Assembly: GCA_937967405.1 (NCBI GenBank) | Contig: CALCJV010000007.1 | Location: 1 to 64,000, forward strand | Source of the DNA: an uncultured Chloroflexales bacterium | GTDB lineage: Bacteria; Chloroflexota; Chloroflexia; Chloroflexales; Chloroflexaceae | Reading direction: 5' to 3' | DNA: 64,000 bases | Shown: piece after piece, positions 17,789 through 27,242 of the stretch | How positions within the stretch are numbered: the stretch's first letter is position 1 | Layout of the letters: each line of letters opens with the position of its first letter | Made by a program: the position numbers and the translations under genes | The notes under the pieces: model-generated | The model's database searches: none | What the model saw: only the letters and a program-made list of their open reading frames with translations | What the model was told of the DNA's origin: nothing

Positions 17789-19099
17789 TCATCCTCGCTC
17801 TCGTTGTGCGCTGCCCCCAAAGCCCTGTTCCCCTCGTTCGAGAGGGATGCTCGGCATCAGCCCTGCTGTCCAGACGGGATCATCGAGCTTGCCGAGTTGG
17901 GCGTGGCGGTCTATACTGCGGGTAAACATGCTCACCAAGTTTGGCACGCCAGCCCAGCCGTGGATCGGCATAAAGGCAAATTCGGTACTCCACTTGGCGA
18001 CGATGCCCGCGCCAAGCAGGGGGTTGGTGGTGCCCAGCGTGCTAATCACCAGATCGGGCGGGTCGGCGTGCATATCTTGCAATTGGCGGGCATAGTTGGG
18101 CTGCTCGACGATTCGCACCCCTTCCAGTGCAGCCAATTCACGGGCGTGGAAGCGGCGGTTGATGGAGGGTGAGCTACACTCCTGTACCTCTGCGCCAGCA
18201 TTGCGGACGAAACGGGCGAGGGGGAGTTCCATGAGGTTATCGGCGGTGAAGAAGATCTTCTTGCCGCGTAGCCGCTCGGTGTGGCTAGCGATTGCAGCCC
18301 ACGCCCGCGCTTCGCGTTCGCGTAGGTCAACTGTGATCCCGAACAGGGCGGCAAGGTCTTCCCAGAAAGCGCGGGTTCCATCTGGCCCGAAGGGGAACAG
18401 CGAACTGAGCAGGGTTGCGCCGCGCTCATTGCTGATCAATTGGGCTACTTTGGCGAGGTAGGGTTGCAGTGGGGCAATGATTGTACCTGCGCCAATGGCG
18501 GGTAGCTCGGTGAAGCGGGTGGATGGGAGGAAGCCCGCGACGGGGATACCGAGCTGTTCGGCTTCGGCTAGAAAGTCATCGGCAATGGCATCATTCACCG
18601 AGCCGAGAAAGACCACGCGGCGGTCATCCGGTGCGGCGACGGGGCAGAAGGGCAGCAATGCTTGCAGCACTGAGTCTTCGGATTGGCTGAAGGTGTACTC
18701 TAGCCCGCTCGCAGGCACGAAGAGTACAGGCAGATCAGGGGTGCTGAGGCTATCGGCTAGCCCCTGAAACTCGACTTTCATCACATCCGGCGTACACGAG
18801 GAGAGCAGGAAGATCACCGATGGGTGGTGATCGGCTTTGATCTCCTCGATCAACGTGTGCAGTTCTGGTTGCGGGCGCGAGAGATCGCTCTCTTCGATCA
18901 GGGCGATGCCGAAGCGCGGGCGGGCAAAGATCATTACGCCCATGGTGTTTTGCAGGAAGTGGGCGCAGGTGTGGGTTCCGAGTATCAGGAAGAAGCTGTC
19001 TTTAATCTTTTGGTAAAGCCAGCCGACACACGCCAAACCACAGAAGCTGTGATAGGCGGCATCTTCGCGGATGAACGCGGGCTTGCGGTCTGGAGCCAT
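17789..19099 (-). CDS. bchN: Light-independent protochlorophyllide reductase subunit N
   Basis: [59 protein letters not shown]. Confidence 0.93.
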   Translation of the reverse strand: MAPDRKPAFIREDAAYHSFCGLACVGWLYQKIKDSFFLILGTHTCAHFLQNTMGVMIFARPRFGIALIEESDLSRPQPELHTLIEEIKADHHPSVIFLLSSCTPDVMKVEFQGLADSLSTPDLPVLFVPASGLEYTFSQSEDSVLQALLPFCPVAAPDDRRVVFLGSVNDAIADDFLAEAEQLGIPVAGFLPSTRFTELPAIGAGTIIAPLQPYLAKVAQLISNERGATLLSSLFPFGPDGTRAFWEDLAALFGITVDLREREARAWAAIASHTERLRGKKIFFTADNLMELPLARFVRNAGAEVQECSSPSINRRFHARELAALEGVRIVEQPNYARQLQDMHADPPDLVISTLGTTNPLLGAGIVAKWSTEFAFMPIHGWAGVPNLVSMFTRSIDRHAQLGKLDDPVWTAGLMPSIPLERGEQGFGGSAQRERG

Positions 19100-19182
19100 T
19101 GCGAATGAGCCTCTCTAGGGCAGACTGCCGCGCCGCTACGGTGCGGCTGGTAGTTCACACTTTTTACTACAGATTTACTTCT

Positions 19183-19191
19183 AGTATAGCA
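19183..19191 (-). promoter_or_regulatory. Extended -10 promoter candidate for bchNBM (TGC-TATACT)
   Basis: TG-N-TATACT on the minus strand, about 85 bp upstream of the bchN ATG; no good -35 seen. Confidence 0.35.
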
Positions 19192-19272
19192 CGCTGCTGG
19201 CTAGGGTAGGGGGGTGAAGATGGTGGACAAAGGCTGTGCGTTCAGTGGACACGGGGCAGGTGAGGATCGCCG

Positions 19273-19632
19273 CTAGAACGGCTCTAGCCCCCACTCCGCT
19301 AGCTCTTCAACATAAGCGGTGATCTCGTTGACGTTCCGCAGTTTCGTCAGCCGGGCCAGCAAGCGGGGGCGGTCAGCATCGGCGGTGATGACCGCCCGCT
19401 CCACGTACTGGCGCAGGTAGAGGATTAGCAGCTCGAACTGCTCACGGTTGAGTGGCTCCGTCCGCAGATAAACCTCAACGGCATCTTTAAGCAGTCCGGT
19501 CTGCTCATCGAGCCAGAAACGCGGCGGCTTCGCTACGCGAAAGGGGTAGGGGTAGTTGGCATTGGGCACGAAGTAGAGTGGGCCAAGCTGCTCTGGCTCA
19601 TCGGGCGGCAACGGTGGCAGGGGTTTGGGCAA
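19273..19632 (-). CDS. Hypothetical protein, 119 aa
   Basis: Clean ORF in a gap between coding regions, same strand as neighbours; no recognised domain. Confidence 0.6.
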   Translation of the reverse strand: MPKPLPPLPPDEPEQLGPLYFVPNANYPYPFRVAKPPRFWLDEQTGLLKDAVEVYLRTEPLNREQFELLILYLRQYVERAVITADADRPRLLARLTKLRNVNEITAYVEELAEWGLEPF

Positions 19633-19662
19633 TGATCGCGTACCTTTCCACAGGCTGCACCG

Positions 19663-20724
19663 CTACGGGTGCGGCGTGATCTCTAGGATGCTGTACAGGC
19701 GCATAAAATCAAAGCCCGCATTCATCATGCCGATAAAGCGGTCAAATTTGGCTGGCTGATGGAAGCGCACTTTGCCAAACAGTTGCTCAGCTTTCTCTAC
19801 CGTCGTGAGCGTGTCTTCGGCAACCACGAGGATCGGAATCTGGCGATCTTCGGCGCGTTCGATAACTTTGATCATTGGCCCCATATTGCCCGATAGCACC
19901 AGCACACTCGTATCTGTCTCCAGCGCAACGAGTTGCAGGTCTACCCGATCTCCGCCGGTAATCACGGCTTTGCGGGGGCGGCGGCGGAAGAACGACAGCC
20001 CGGCTTCGCTATTCATTGCGCCAATCATCAGCGACTCGACGGGCTTGCTGTACCACGCCTTGTCGCCAATAAATTGGGCATTGAGGTGTTCCGCCAGATC
20101 AGCCACACTGACACTGCTTAAGAGCCGATCTTGGGGTAGCACGCCCAACACGGGAATGCCCTCACGCTCAAGGAAGGGCACAATCTCGCGGCGCACATAA
20201 TCCACATGGGGTGGCTCAACTTGATTGAGCAGTACGCCAGCGAACTGGTCGGGCAGGTAACGTTTCACGGAGAGGATAATATCTACGGTGTGCAAGCCGC
20301 GATAGCGGGAAACCAGCAAGCTTGTAGCATTGAGCATCTCAATCACCCGTGGCGCACTCAAGCCGATCAGCGCACCTTCGGCCCAGCTATTGCTGCCCTC
20401 GACAATCATGATGTCGGTGCCGCTTGCGACAGTGGCAAAGGCTTGTTGCACCTGTTCCACATAGGATATACGGTTGCCATGCAGAATGCCCTCAATCATG
20501 CTAGGGGTCATGAGCACGGGAGCCATATCCGCTATTGCCGCAGGCAGGTGAAAGGTCTGCTTAATCAGGGCCGTATCTTGTTCTTCACCCGCCTGTGCTT
20601 GCACACTTAACGGCTTCATATAACCAACCGTGTGCCCATCCTGCTGCATACGGTGCAGCAGGCCCATGCAGACGGCGGATTTGCCAACAAACGTTTCAGT
20701 AGACGCAATATAGAGCGTTGGCAT
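19663..20724 (-). CDS. DRTGG / BioD-like P-loop protein (phosphotransacetylase N-terminal-like)
   Basis: LYIASTETFVGKSAVCMGLLHRM, IVEGSNSWAEGALIGLSAPRVIEML, KAVITGGDRVDLQLVALETDTSVLVLSGN. Confidence 0.78.
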   Translation of the reverse strand: MPTLYIASTETFVGKSAVCMGLLHRMQQDGHTVGYMKPLSVQAQAGEEQDTALIKQTFHLPAAIADMAPVLMTPSMIEGILHGNRISYVEQVQQAFATVASGTDIMIVEGSNSWAEGALIGLSAPRVIEMLNATSLLVSRYRGLHTVDIILSVKRYLPDQFAGVLLNQVEPPHVDYVRREIVPFLEREGIPVLGVLPQDRLLSSVSVADLAEHLNAQFIGDKAWYSKPVESLMIGAMNSEAGLSFFRRRPRKAVITGGDRVDLQLVALETDTSVLVLSGNMGPMIKVIERAEDRQIPILVVAEDTLTTVEKAEQLFGKVRFHQPAKFDRFIGMMNAGFDFMRLYSILEITPHP

Positions 20725-20742
20725 GGGGGTCTCCTTTACAGT

Positions 20743-22839
20743 TTACGAGGCAAGGATGATCCGGGCATCGAGCACCATTGCTCCCTCGCCTTTATTATAT
20801 ACAACCAGTGGGTTAATATCCATCTCGACAATCTCTGGGAAATCCTGTACCAGTTGGCTGACCCGCAGCAGCACTTCCTCGATGTAGGCAACATCGGCAG
20901 GCGGTTCGCCGCGCACCCCACGCAGCAGCGGGTAGGTGCGGATGGAGCGGATCTGGGCGGCGGCTTCTTGGCGGCTGATTGGCGCAAGATTAAATGCCAC
21001 GTCCTTCAGCACCTCGACATAAATGCCGCCCATGCCCACCGCTACCAGTGCGCCAAACTGCGGATCACGGTTCACGCCGACTAGCAGCTCGCGGCCTTTG
21101 CGGGCTTGCTCTTGGATCAGCACGCCCCAGATGCGAGCATTCGGGCTGTACTTGCGGGCGCGGTACTCGATCAGTTCATACATATCCCGCACTTCGCCCG
21201 CATCCTTCAAGCCCACCTTCACCCCGCCTACGTCGCTCTTGTGCAGAATGTCGGGGCTACTGATCTTCATCACAATCGGGTAGCCGATGCGATTGGCAAG
21301 CGTGACCGCTTCTTCGGGCGAGCGGGCTAGCTCAGATTGGGGCAGGCGCAGGCCATAAGCCAGCATCACCTCGCGGGCTTCTAGTTCACCGAGTTCAACC
21401 CGCCCCGCTTCGCGCACCTGTGCAAAGAGCTGCTGTACCCGTTCCCGATCTACCGCGAATGCGGCGTACTCCGGTTCAGGCTGATTGCGCCAGTGCGTGT
21501 GCCGAGCCATCCCCGCAAGGGCCTGCACCGCCCGTTCGGGGAAGTGGTAGTTGGGAATACGGTTGTCGTTCAGGATGCGGCGGGCATTGGTCAAGCTCAC
21601 CGCCCCCATAAAGCTGGTCAGCACGGGCTTGGGGCTAGCCTCAGCTAGCTCGGCAATCAGCTGCGCGGTGACATCGGTATCGGAGGCGGCTTGCGGGGTG
21701 AACAGCACCAGCACCGCATCCACATTCGGATCGGCCAGTGCGGCCTGCAACGCGATGCGGTAGCGGTCACTACGAGCATCACCGATGATGTCAATCGGAT
21801 TGAAGCAGTTGGCGGTGGCGGGCAAGCCGGCTTGCAAGCTGCGGATCGTATCTTGGGTCAGGTCAGCCATTTGCAGGATGCCGGTGCGCTCAATCGCATC
21901 GGTGGCGATGATGCCGGGCCCACCGGCATTGGTGACGATAGCGATCTTGTTCCCCTGCAGCGGCGGTTGGTAGGCAAACGCCATCGCTAGATCAAATAGC
22001 TCCTGCATGGACTCGGCCCGCAGAATGCCACTCTGGCGGAAAGCCGCTTCGTAGGCACTCTCGCTGCCCGTGAGTGAGCCGGTATGCGAAGACGCGGCAC
22101 GGGTTCCAGCAGAGGTCGTGCCGCTCTTGATGGCGATCACGGGCGTTTTGCGGGTGGTGTGCCGCGCCACCTGCATAAAGCGCGTGCCGTCGTTGATGCC
22201 TTCAAGATAAGCGAGAATGACCTTGCTGTACGGATCATCGCCCCATGCTTCAAGCAGCGTGACTTCATCAACATCGGCTTTGTTGCCGAGACTGACGAAG
22301 CGCGAGAAGCCTAGCCCGCCGCCTTTGCTCCAATCCAGAATGGCGGTGCAGAGTGCGCCCGATTGGGACATAAAGGCCATCTCACCCGCATTGGGCATCA
22401 GCCCCGCAAACGAGGCATTCAGCTTGCTCAAGGTATCAATGATGCCGAGACAGTTTGGCCCCACCATCCGCATGCCGTAGTGCTGCACCCGTGCCAGCAG
22501 CTGTTGCTCGCGCTGTTTGCCCTCGCGCCCGACTTCCTTGAAGCCGGCGGTAATCACGACTAAGCCCTGCACGCCTTTCTGCCCACACTGCTCGACCACA
22601 TCGAGCACCTGCTCGACGGGGATGACGAGCACGGCGAGATCGAGCGACTCAGGCACATCCAGCACGGAGGCGTAGGTGGGCGTATCAAGGATGCTGGTAG
22701 CGGTCGGGTGGATCGCATAGACGGCTCCTTGATAGCCGTTGGTGATGACATTTTTGAGGACCTGATGACCCAAACGGGCGGGGTTAGGCGAGGCTCCCAC
22801 AACTGCAACCGAGCGGGGGGCAAAGATCGCTTCAAGCAT
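20743..22839 (-). CDS. Acetate--CoA ligase (ADP-forming)-like acyl-CoA synthetase, fused alpha-beta subunits
   Basis: IFAPRSVAVVGASPNPARLGHQVLKNV, GPNCLGI, SSHTGSLTG, ATP-grasp half with PIVMKISSPDILHKSDVGGVKVGL. Confidence 0.88.
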   Translation of the reverse strand: MLEAIFAPRSVAVVGASPNPARLGHQVLKNVITNGYQGAVYAIHPTATSILDTPTYASVLDVPESLDLAVLVIPVEQVLDVVEQCGQKGVQGLVVITAGFKEVGREGKQREQQLLARVQHYGMRMVGPNCLGIIDTLSKLNASFAGLMPNAGEMAFMSQSGALCTAILDWSKGGGLGFSRFVSLGNKADVDEVTLLEAWGDDPYSKVILAYLEGINDGTRFMQVARHTTRKTPVIAIKSGTTSAGTRAASSHTGSLTGSESAYEAAFRQSGILRAESMQELFDLAMAFAYQPPLQGNKIAIVTNAGGPGIIATDAIERTGILQMADLTQDTIRSLQAGLPATANCFNPIDIIGDARSDRYRIALQAALADPNVDAVLVLFTPQAASDTDVTAQLIAELAEASPKPVLTSFMGAVSLTNARRILNDNRIPNYHFPERAVQALAGMARHTHWRNQPEPEYAAFAVDRERVQQLFAQVREAGRVELGELEAREVMLAYGLRLPQSELARSPEEAVTLANRIGYPIVMKISSPDILHKSDVGGVKVGLKDAGEVRDMYELIEYRARKYSPNARIWGVLIQEQARKGRELLVGVNRDPQFGALVAVGMGGIYVEVLKDVAFNLAPISRQEAAAQIRSIRTYPLLRGVRGEPPADVAYIEEVLLRVSQLVQDFPEIVEMDINPLVVYNKGEGAMVLDARIILAS

Positions 22840-22992
22840 AGTGTTCAGCTAGCACCTTTCTGGTGAAATCTGTCTCACAATCGCCGTGCACATGCTTATC
22901 TTACAGCAGTTTGCCAAAAATACAACCGCTTCCTTCCGGTGGGCGCGTGCGTGGGGATGGGGCTGCGCCCAAGCGGCATCACTAGAAATAAC

Positions 22993-23040
22993 GTAGGGGC
23001 TAAGGGTGCTTGTGGCACCCTGCCCCCTACCCAAAGAGCA
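22993..23040 (-). terminator. Terminator-like hairpin downstream of pufM
   Basis: GTAGGGG ... AGGGTGC-ttgtg-GCACCCT ... CCCCTAC nested stem just after the pufM stop. Confidence 0.55.
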
Positions 23041-23055
23041 TCAGCGATGTTGCCG

Positions 23056-24000
23056 CTATTGCGGTGGTAGCACGACCGGCGGTGGAGCCACTTGCGGATA
23101 GTTGATCTGGGCTTCGATGGCCCATTGGAACCAGTCATTCACGAGTGTACCAGAGAGCAGGATGCCAACTGCGCCAGTGAAGCCACACAGCCACGCAAAC
23201 CAGAACGCCCACAGGTGGATCGAATAGGCATTAGCATTGAAGCCCATTGTCCATCTCCAAAACAGCTGGGCGCGTTCTGTGCCGGTGCCGGGAGCCTCGA
23301 TCTCATCTTCCTCTTCCTGTGCGCCGTACTTCTCCAGTGCCCAGATCGTTGCGCCGTGCATCGAGAACAGCAGCGTTGAGCCGAGCAGGAAGAAGATCGA
23401 GAGCATATGGAACGGGTTGTAATAGAAGTTGCCATACGCCACACTCACGTTGTTGGTCCAGTCCAGCAAGCCTTTGATGCCGTGCGGCGGTGCTTCCGCC
23501 CACGATCCCATGATGATCGGGCGGATGATGTAGATCGCCAGATACAGGATGATCGCACCAGTGAAGCCATAGGCTAAGTAGGGTCGCAAGCCCAGCGTTT
23601 GGGCCCGCACCCAGATGCGGATCAGCCACGCAAAGATCGAGAGCGTCAGGAACAGGGTTGCTAGCAACCACCAGCCGCCCTGCTCAAGGGGGGGCACGCC
23701 CATACCATAGTAGCTCGGTGGCGGATCAAGCTGCAACACAGCGAAATACTTGATAAACGCCAATGCGTTGTAGTTTACTTGCTGAAGCATCGTCATCAGC
23801 CAGATGAAGGTGAACGCGCCAGCAAAGATGAATGCCGCCGCGCCCCAGAAGCCGAGATAGAACGGCCCAAACTGGGGGTCGAAGCCTAGATCTTCCAGCC
23901 AGTGGACGAACACCGGCTTGCCGAGCCGTCCCGCAGTTTGCTCATTGCCAATGTCTAGATCAGGCCCACGCGATTGGGGTGGAAGGGTTATGTCTGCCAT
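23056..24000 (-). CDS. pufM: Photosynthetic reaction centre subunit M
   Basis: LLDWTNNVSVAYGNFYYNPFHMLSIFFLLGSTLLFSMHGATIWALEKYG. Confidence 0.95.
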   Translation of the reverse strand: MADITLPPQSRGPDLDIGNEQTAGRLGKPVFVHWLEDLGFDPQFGPFYLGFWGAAAFIFAGAFTFIWLMTMLQQVNYNALAFIKYFAVLQLDPPPSYYGMGVPPLEQGGWWLLATLFLTLSIFAWLIRIWVRAQTLGLRPYLAYGFTGAIILYLAIYIIRPIIMGSWAEAPPHGIKGLLDWTNNVSVAYGNFYYNPFHMLSIFFLLGSTLLFSMHGATIWALEKYGAQEEEDEIEAPGTGTERAQLFWRWTMGFNANAYSIHLWAFWFAWLCGFTGAVGILLSGTLVNDWFQWAIEAQINYPQVAPPPVVLPPQ

Positions 24001-24023
24001 AATAGATACTCCTTAACCAGTTG

Positions 24024-24920
24024 TTAAACACCACTCCAGAAGGGCAGGGTATTCCAGAAGTTCCAGAACGAAACCCAGTCCTGCACAGGCCAGCCGGAGA
24101 ACAGGATGCACAGGTTGGCCAGCAGGATACTGCCGCCTGCGGCTAGTGCGCCAGCGCGGTGAATGCCCACTTCACCAATCGAGTAGCCTTGAATGTCGCG
24201 CCAGTAATCGTTGATATGCTCAACCACATTCGGGTCGCGGCTCTGCGCGCCGCTCAGGATTGCCGAGCCGTGACAGGCAAGCAGGAAGGTGGTGAAGAAG
24301 ATACCACTGATGGCAAGGGCGTGGAACGGATTGTAGAAGAAGTTGTTGTAGCGATAGCCAAAGTTCGATACCCAATCGAGGTGTGGCATAATCCCTAAGG
24401 TGAAGCCTTCTGACCATGTGCCGAGTGCTATCGGCCGAATGACTTGCAACGTGAGCCACGAGGAGAAAACGATGCCATACGAGATGGCCACTTGGGGGCC
24501 TAAATCCAACTTCATGGAGATGTCGAATTGCCGCATCATCCAGCCAAAGAAGGCGATGGTGGCGAACAACACCGTCATCTGCCAGAGGTAGCCGGGCTGC
24601 CCCGCCGGCACTAGCCCCAGCCCCACTTCGGCCGGTGGCGGATCAATGCGGCCGGCGAAGAAGTTCTGCCCATAGCTGTAGGGGCCCAAAATGACCGTGC
24701 CATACAGATAGAAGACTGACCCGAAGAAGATGCCAAACATACTAACTAAGCCCCAAAAGCCAACGTAAAATGGCCCGATCCAAAAGTCGAATAAATCGAA
24801 CCCAAAGATGCGGTACATCATGGTGTTGCCGGGCTTGCGGAAGTCGGCTTCGATCTCATCAATCGTGCGCCCTCCAACCACGCGCGTTTCGCGTGCCCAA
24901 TCGAGTACCTTAACAGCCAT
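24024..24920 (-). CDS. pufL: Photosynthetic reaction centre subunit L
   Basis: FDFWIGPFYVGFWG, HLDWVSNFGYRYNNFFYNPFHALAISGIFFTTFLLACHGSAIL. Confidence 0.95.
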   Translation of the reverse strand: MAVKVLDWARETRVVGGRTIDEIEADFRKPGNTMMYRIFGFDLFDFWIGPFYVGFWGLVSMFGIFFGSVFYLYGTVILGPYSYGQNFFAGRIDPPPAEVGLGLVPAGQPGYLWQMTVLFATIAFFGWMMRQFDISMKLDLGPQVAISYGIVFSSWLTLQVIRPIALGTWSEGFTLGIMPHLDWVSNFGYRYNNFFYNPFHALAISGIFFTTFLLACHGSAILSGAQSRDPNVVEHINDYWRDIQGYSIGEVGIHRAGALAAGGSILLANLCILFSGWPVQDWVSFWNFWNTLPFWSGV

Positions 24921-25028
24921 ACCCTAGTCCTTTCCAGATTGTGTGATCACCATGCAATTTTGGATCATGCCGGAGCGTAAATTCCTCGTTTTGCGGAATT
25001 GTTGCAAATAGACAAAAAGGTTATCTCC

Positions 25029-25057
25029 AGTATAGTACACTCGTGGGTGCTTGTCAA
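25029..25057 (-). promoter_or_regulatory. Putative sigma70 promoter for pufLM (TTGACA-N17-TATACT)
   Basis: On the minus strand TTGACA (25057-25052), 17-bp spacer, TATACT (25034-25029); about 110 bp upstream of pufL. Confidence 0.65.
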
Positions 25058-25233
25058 GCCAAGTAAGCCCTACCGGCCGTGCCTTAGCATTCTTTCGGCG
25101 CGGCGTTTGAAGCCTTCACAATCGCATAAAAAGGAATTTATTGTGAAATCGTAACGCAGTTGATACAGATTTTATCGCAAGCGGGTATTTTGTATAAGAA
25201 ACAATCTGATCGCCTTGCGGTAGAATTGCTTGG

Positions 25234-25914
25234 CTAGAGCAGGATGCGCCGGAAGGCTTCGCCCGCCGCGTAGCCTGCGGCTTGCCCGGCTTCGAGTGCA
25301 CGTTGGCGTATGCGTTGCACCCATTCGCGTCCGGCTTGCAGCTGGCTGACGTGGGCTTCAAGCGCGGCGAATTTCGTTTCCAGCGTATCGCTAATGTCTT
25401 CGGTGTGGTTCGGGGTTTCGGCCAGCCACAGATCGAGGGTCTCTGGTCGCCATACGCCGATGCCAAGCTGGGTGAAGCCGGGCAGGTAGAGGTGATCGCG
25501 GGCACTGACGATGCCGTCAAGCACCGCAAATCCGACGGCGCGATGATCGGGGTGGAGCATGTACATGCGCCATGGGTCGTGGGTGAAAACCCGCTGCGGT
25601 TGCAGGTGGCGGATATAGAGGGCCATCTCCATGCGGAGTGCGGGAGTGGATTCGAGTTCGCCATCGTTGTAGCGCAGGAAGAGCACCTGCTGCACACCAA
25701 GCTGAGCGGCGGCGGCGCGTTGTTCTTCCTCGCGGGCCGCAGCCAGCAGGTGCGGCGAGCGGGCTGGATCGTGGCTGCCTTTGTTGCCGTTGGTGGCAAT
25801 GATGATGGTGCAGTGCCAGCCTGCGCGGGCGAGGCGGGCGAGGGTGCCGCCGCAGCCAACTTCAACATCATCGGGGTGTGCGCCAATTGCAAGGGCACGC
25901 GGGGTGGACTTCAT
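25234..25914 (-). CDS. PIG-L / LmbE-family deacetylase
   Basis: ALAIGAHPDDVEVGCGGTLARLARAGW, ATNGNKGSHDP, HPDHRAVG. Confidence 0.9.
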   Translation of the reverse strand: MKSTPRALAIGAHPDDVEVGCGGTLARLARAGWHCTIIIATNGNKGSHDPARSPHLLAAAREEEQRAAAAQLGVQQVLFLRYNDGELESTPALRMEMALYIRHLQPQRVFTHDPWRMYMLHPDHRAVGFAVLDGIVSARDHLYLPGFTQLGIGVWRPETLDLWLAETPNHTEDISDTLETKFAALEAHVSQLQAGREWVQRIRQRALEAGQAAGYAAGEAFRRILL

Positions 25915-25932
25915 CTGGTGGGCTTCCTTTCC

Positions 25933-25995
25933 GGTGTCAGGTGTCAGGTGTCAGGTGTCAGGTGTCAGGTGTCAGGTGTCAGGTGTCAGGTGTCA
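25933..25995. repeat. Tandem repeat, 9 perfect copies of GGTGTCA (7 bp)
   Basis: Counted directly; also supplies the glycosyltransferase stop codon (minus strand TGACACC). Confidence 0.95.
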
Positions 25996-27242
25996 GGTGG
26001 CGGGTTGCGAGTGTCAGTTAGCACCTGCTGATACAGCTGCTCAATCTGGGCGGTGATGCGGGCCCAGCTATACTGGGCGGCGCGAGCGATGCCGCCGTGC
26101 CGCAGGCGGGCCTGTAGCGCGGGCGTGGTGAGTAGGCGGTGGATGGCGTGCGCGAGAGCCGCGCTGTCGTCGGGGGGGACGAGGATGCCGCTCTGTTCTG
26201 GCTCAATCGAGAAGCGCATGCCACCCACAGCGGAGGCGATCACAGGCACGCCACAGGCCATCCCCTCAAGCACCACCATGCCAAATGATTCGTAGTGCGA
26301 GGGGACAATCAGCGCATCGGCGGCGGCATACCATGCTGGTAGCGCGGTGTGCGGCTGCGCTCCGGCAAACAGCACTGCATCAGCCACACCGAGACTGTGG
26401 CGCAGGGCGTGCAGGCGGTGCTGTTCGGGGTTCCAGTTAGCCGCCTGTTGTTCATTGTCGCCACCGATGAGGATCACACGTAGGCTCTTGCGCCAAGCAG
26501 GATGCTGGGTGTGGAGCAGCGCAAGCGCACGGATCAGGTTGTCCATGCCTTTGAGCGGCTCCATGCGCCCCACGCACACGAGGATGCGTTGATCGGGCGG
26601 CAAGCCGAGTTGCTGGCGGGCGGCGGCTTGGGGCATGGGGGTGAAGTGGTTCAGGTTCACGCCGGGCGGGATGATCTGGATTGGTGCGCTAGGGTGGTAG
26701 TGGCTGTGCATCTGCTCGGCATCGAGCGGGGTGGCCGCGACAAGGGCATCAGCCTGCTCCATCAGCAGCTGCTCGATCTCAATCCGGCGCAGGGTTTCGG
26801 TCTCTTCTGCGCTACGGGCGACGCGGTTCTTGAGTGCGCCGAGCGTGTGAAACATCTGGATTATGGGCACGTGCCACTGTTCGCGCAGGGCCAGCGCAAC
26901 CGCCCCAGAGACCCAGTAGTGGCTGTGGATCAGGCGGTAGGGTGCGGGATTGGCGGCTTGGGTGGCATTAAGTTGGGTGAGCAGCGCGGGCAGGTGATCG
27001 AGGATGCGGTTCTTATCATACGGCCCAACGGCTCCGGCGGTGAGGTGGATCAGGCGCACATGGGGCCCAAGCGGCAGGATTGGCGGCAGGGTCGGGTCTT
27101 GGTAGCGGGTGAAGATGTCTACCGACTGCCCGCGTGCGCCGAGCTGGGTGGCCAATTCGCGCACGTAGACATTCATGCCGCCCGCTTCCTTGCCGCCGAG
27201 CTGGGCCAGCGGGCTGCTATGGATGGACAGCAGGGCGATCAT
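25986..27242 (-). CDS. Glycosyltransferase family 4 (MshA-like)
   Basis: HSSPLAQLGGKEAGGMNVYVRELATQL, HSHYWVSGAVALALREQWHVPIIQMFHTLGALKN, PPGVNLNHFTP, VPSHYESFGMVVLEGMACGVPVIAS. Confidence 0.88.
   Translation of the reverse strand: MIALLSIHSSPLAQLGGKEAGGMNVYVRELATQLGARGQSVDIFTRYQDPTLPPILPLGPHVRLIHLTAGAVGPYDKNRILDHLPALLTQLNATQAANPAPYRLIHSHYWVSGAVALALREQWHVPIIQMFHTLGALKNRVARSAEETETLRRIEIEQLLMEQADALVAATPLDAEQMHSHYHPSAPIQIIPPGVNLNHFTPMPQAAARQQLGLPPDQRILVCVGRMEPLKGMDNLIRALALLHTQHPAWRKSLRVILIGGDNEQQAANWNPEQHRLHALRHSLGVADAVLFAGAQPHTALPAWYAAADALIVPSHYESFGMVVLEGMACGVPVIASAVGGMRFSIEPEQSGILVPPDDSAALAHAIHRLLTTPALQARLRHGGIARAAQYSWARITAQIEQLYQQVLTDTRNPPPDT

Noticed and set aside
25116-25898. 260-aa minus-strand ORF
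   Set aside because: Overlaps the LmbE gene in another frame; sequence is Pro/Ser/Ala-rich shadow translation, whereas the 25234..25914 frame has clear LmbE motifs.
25933-25995. GGTGTCA repeat as CRISPR
   Set aside because: Contiguous 7-bp units without spacers; a microsatellite-type tandem repeat.
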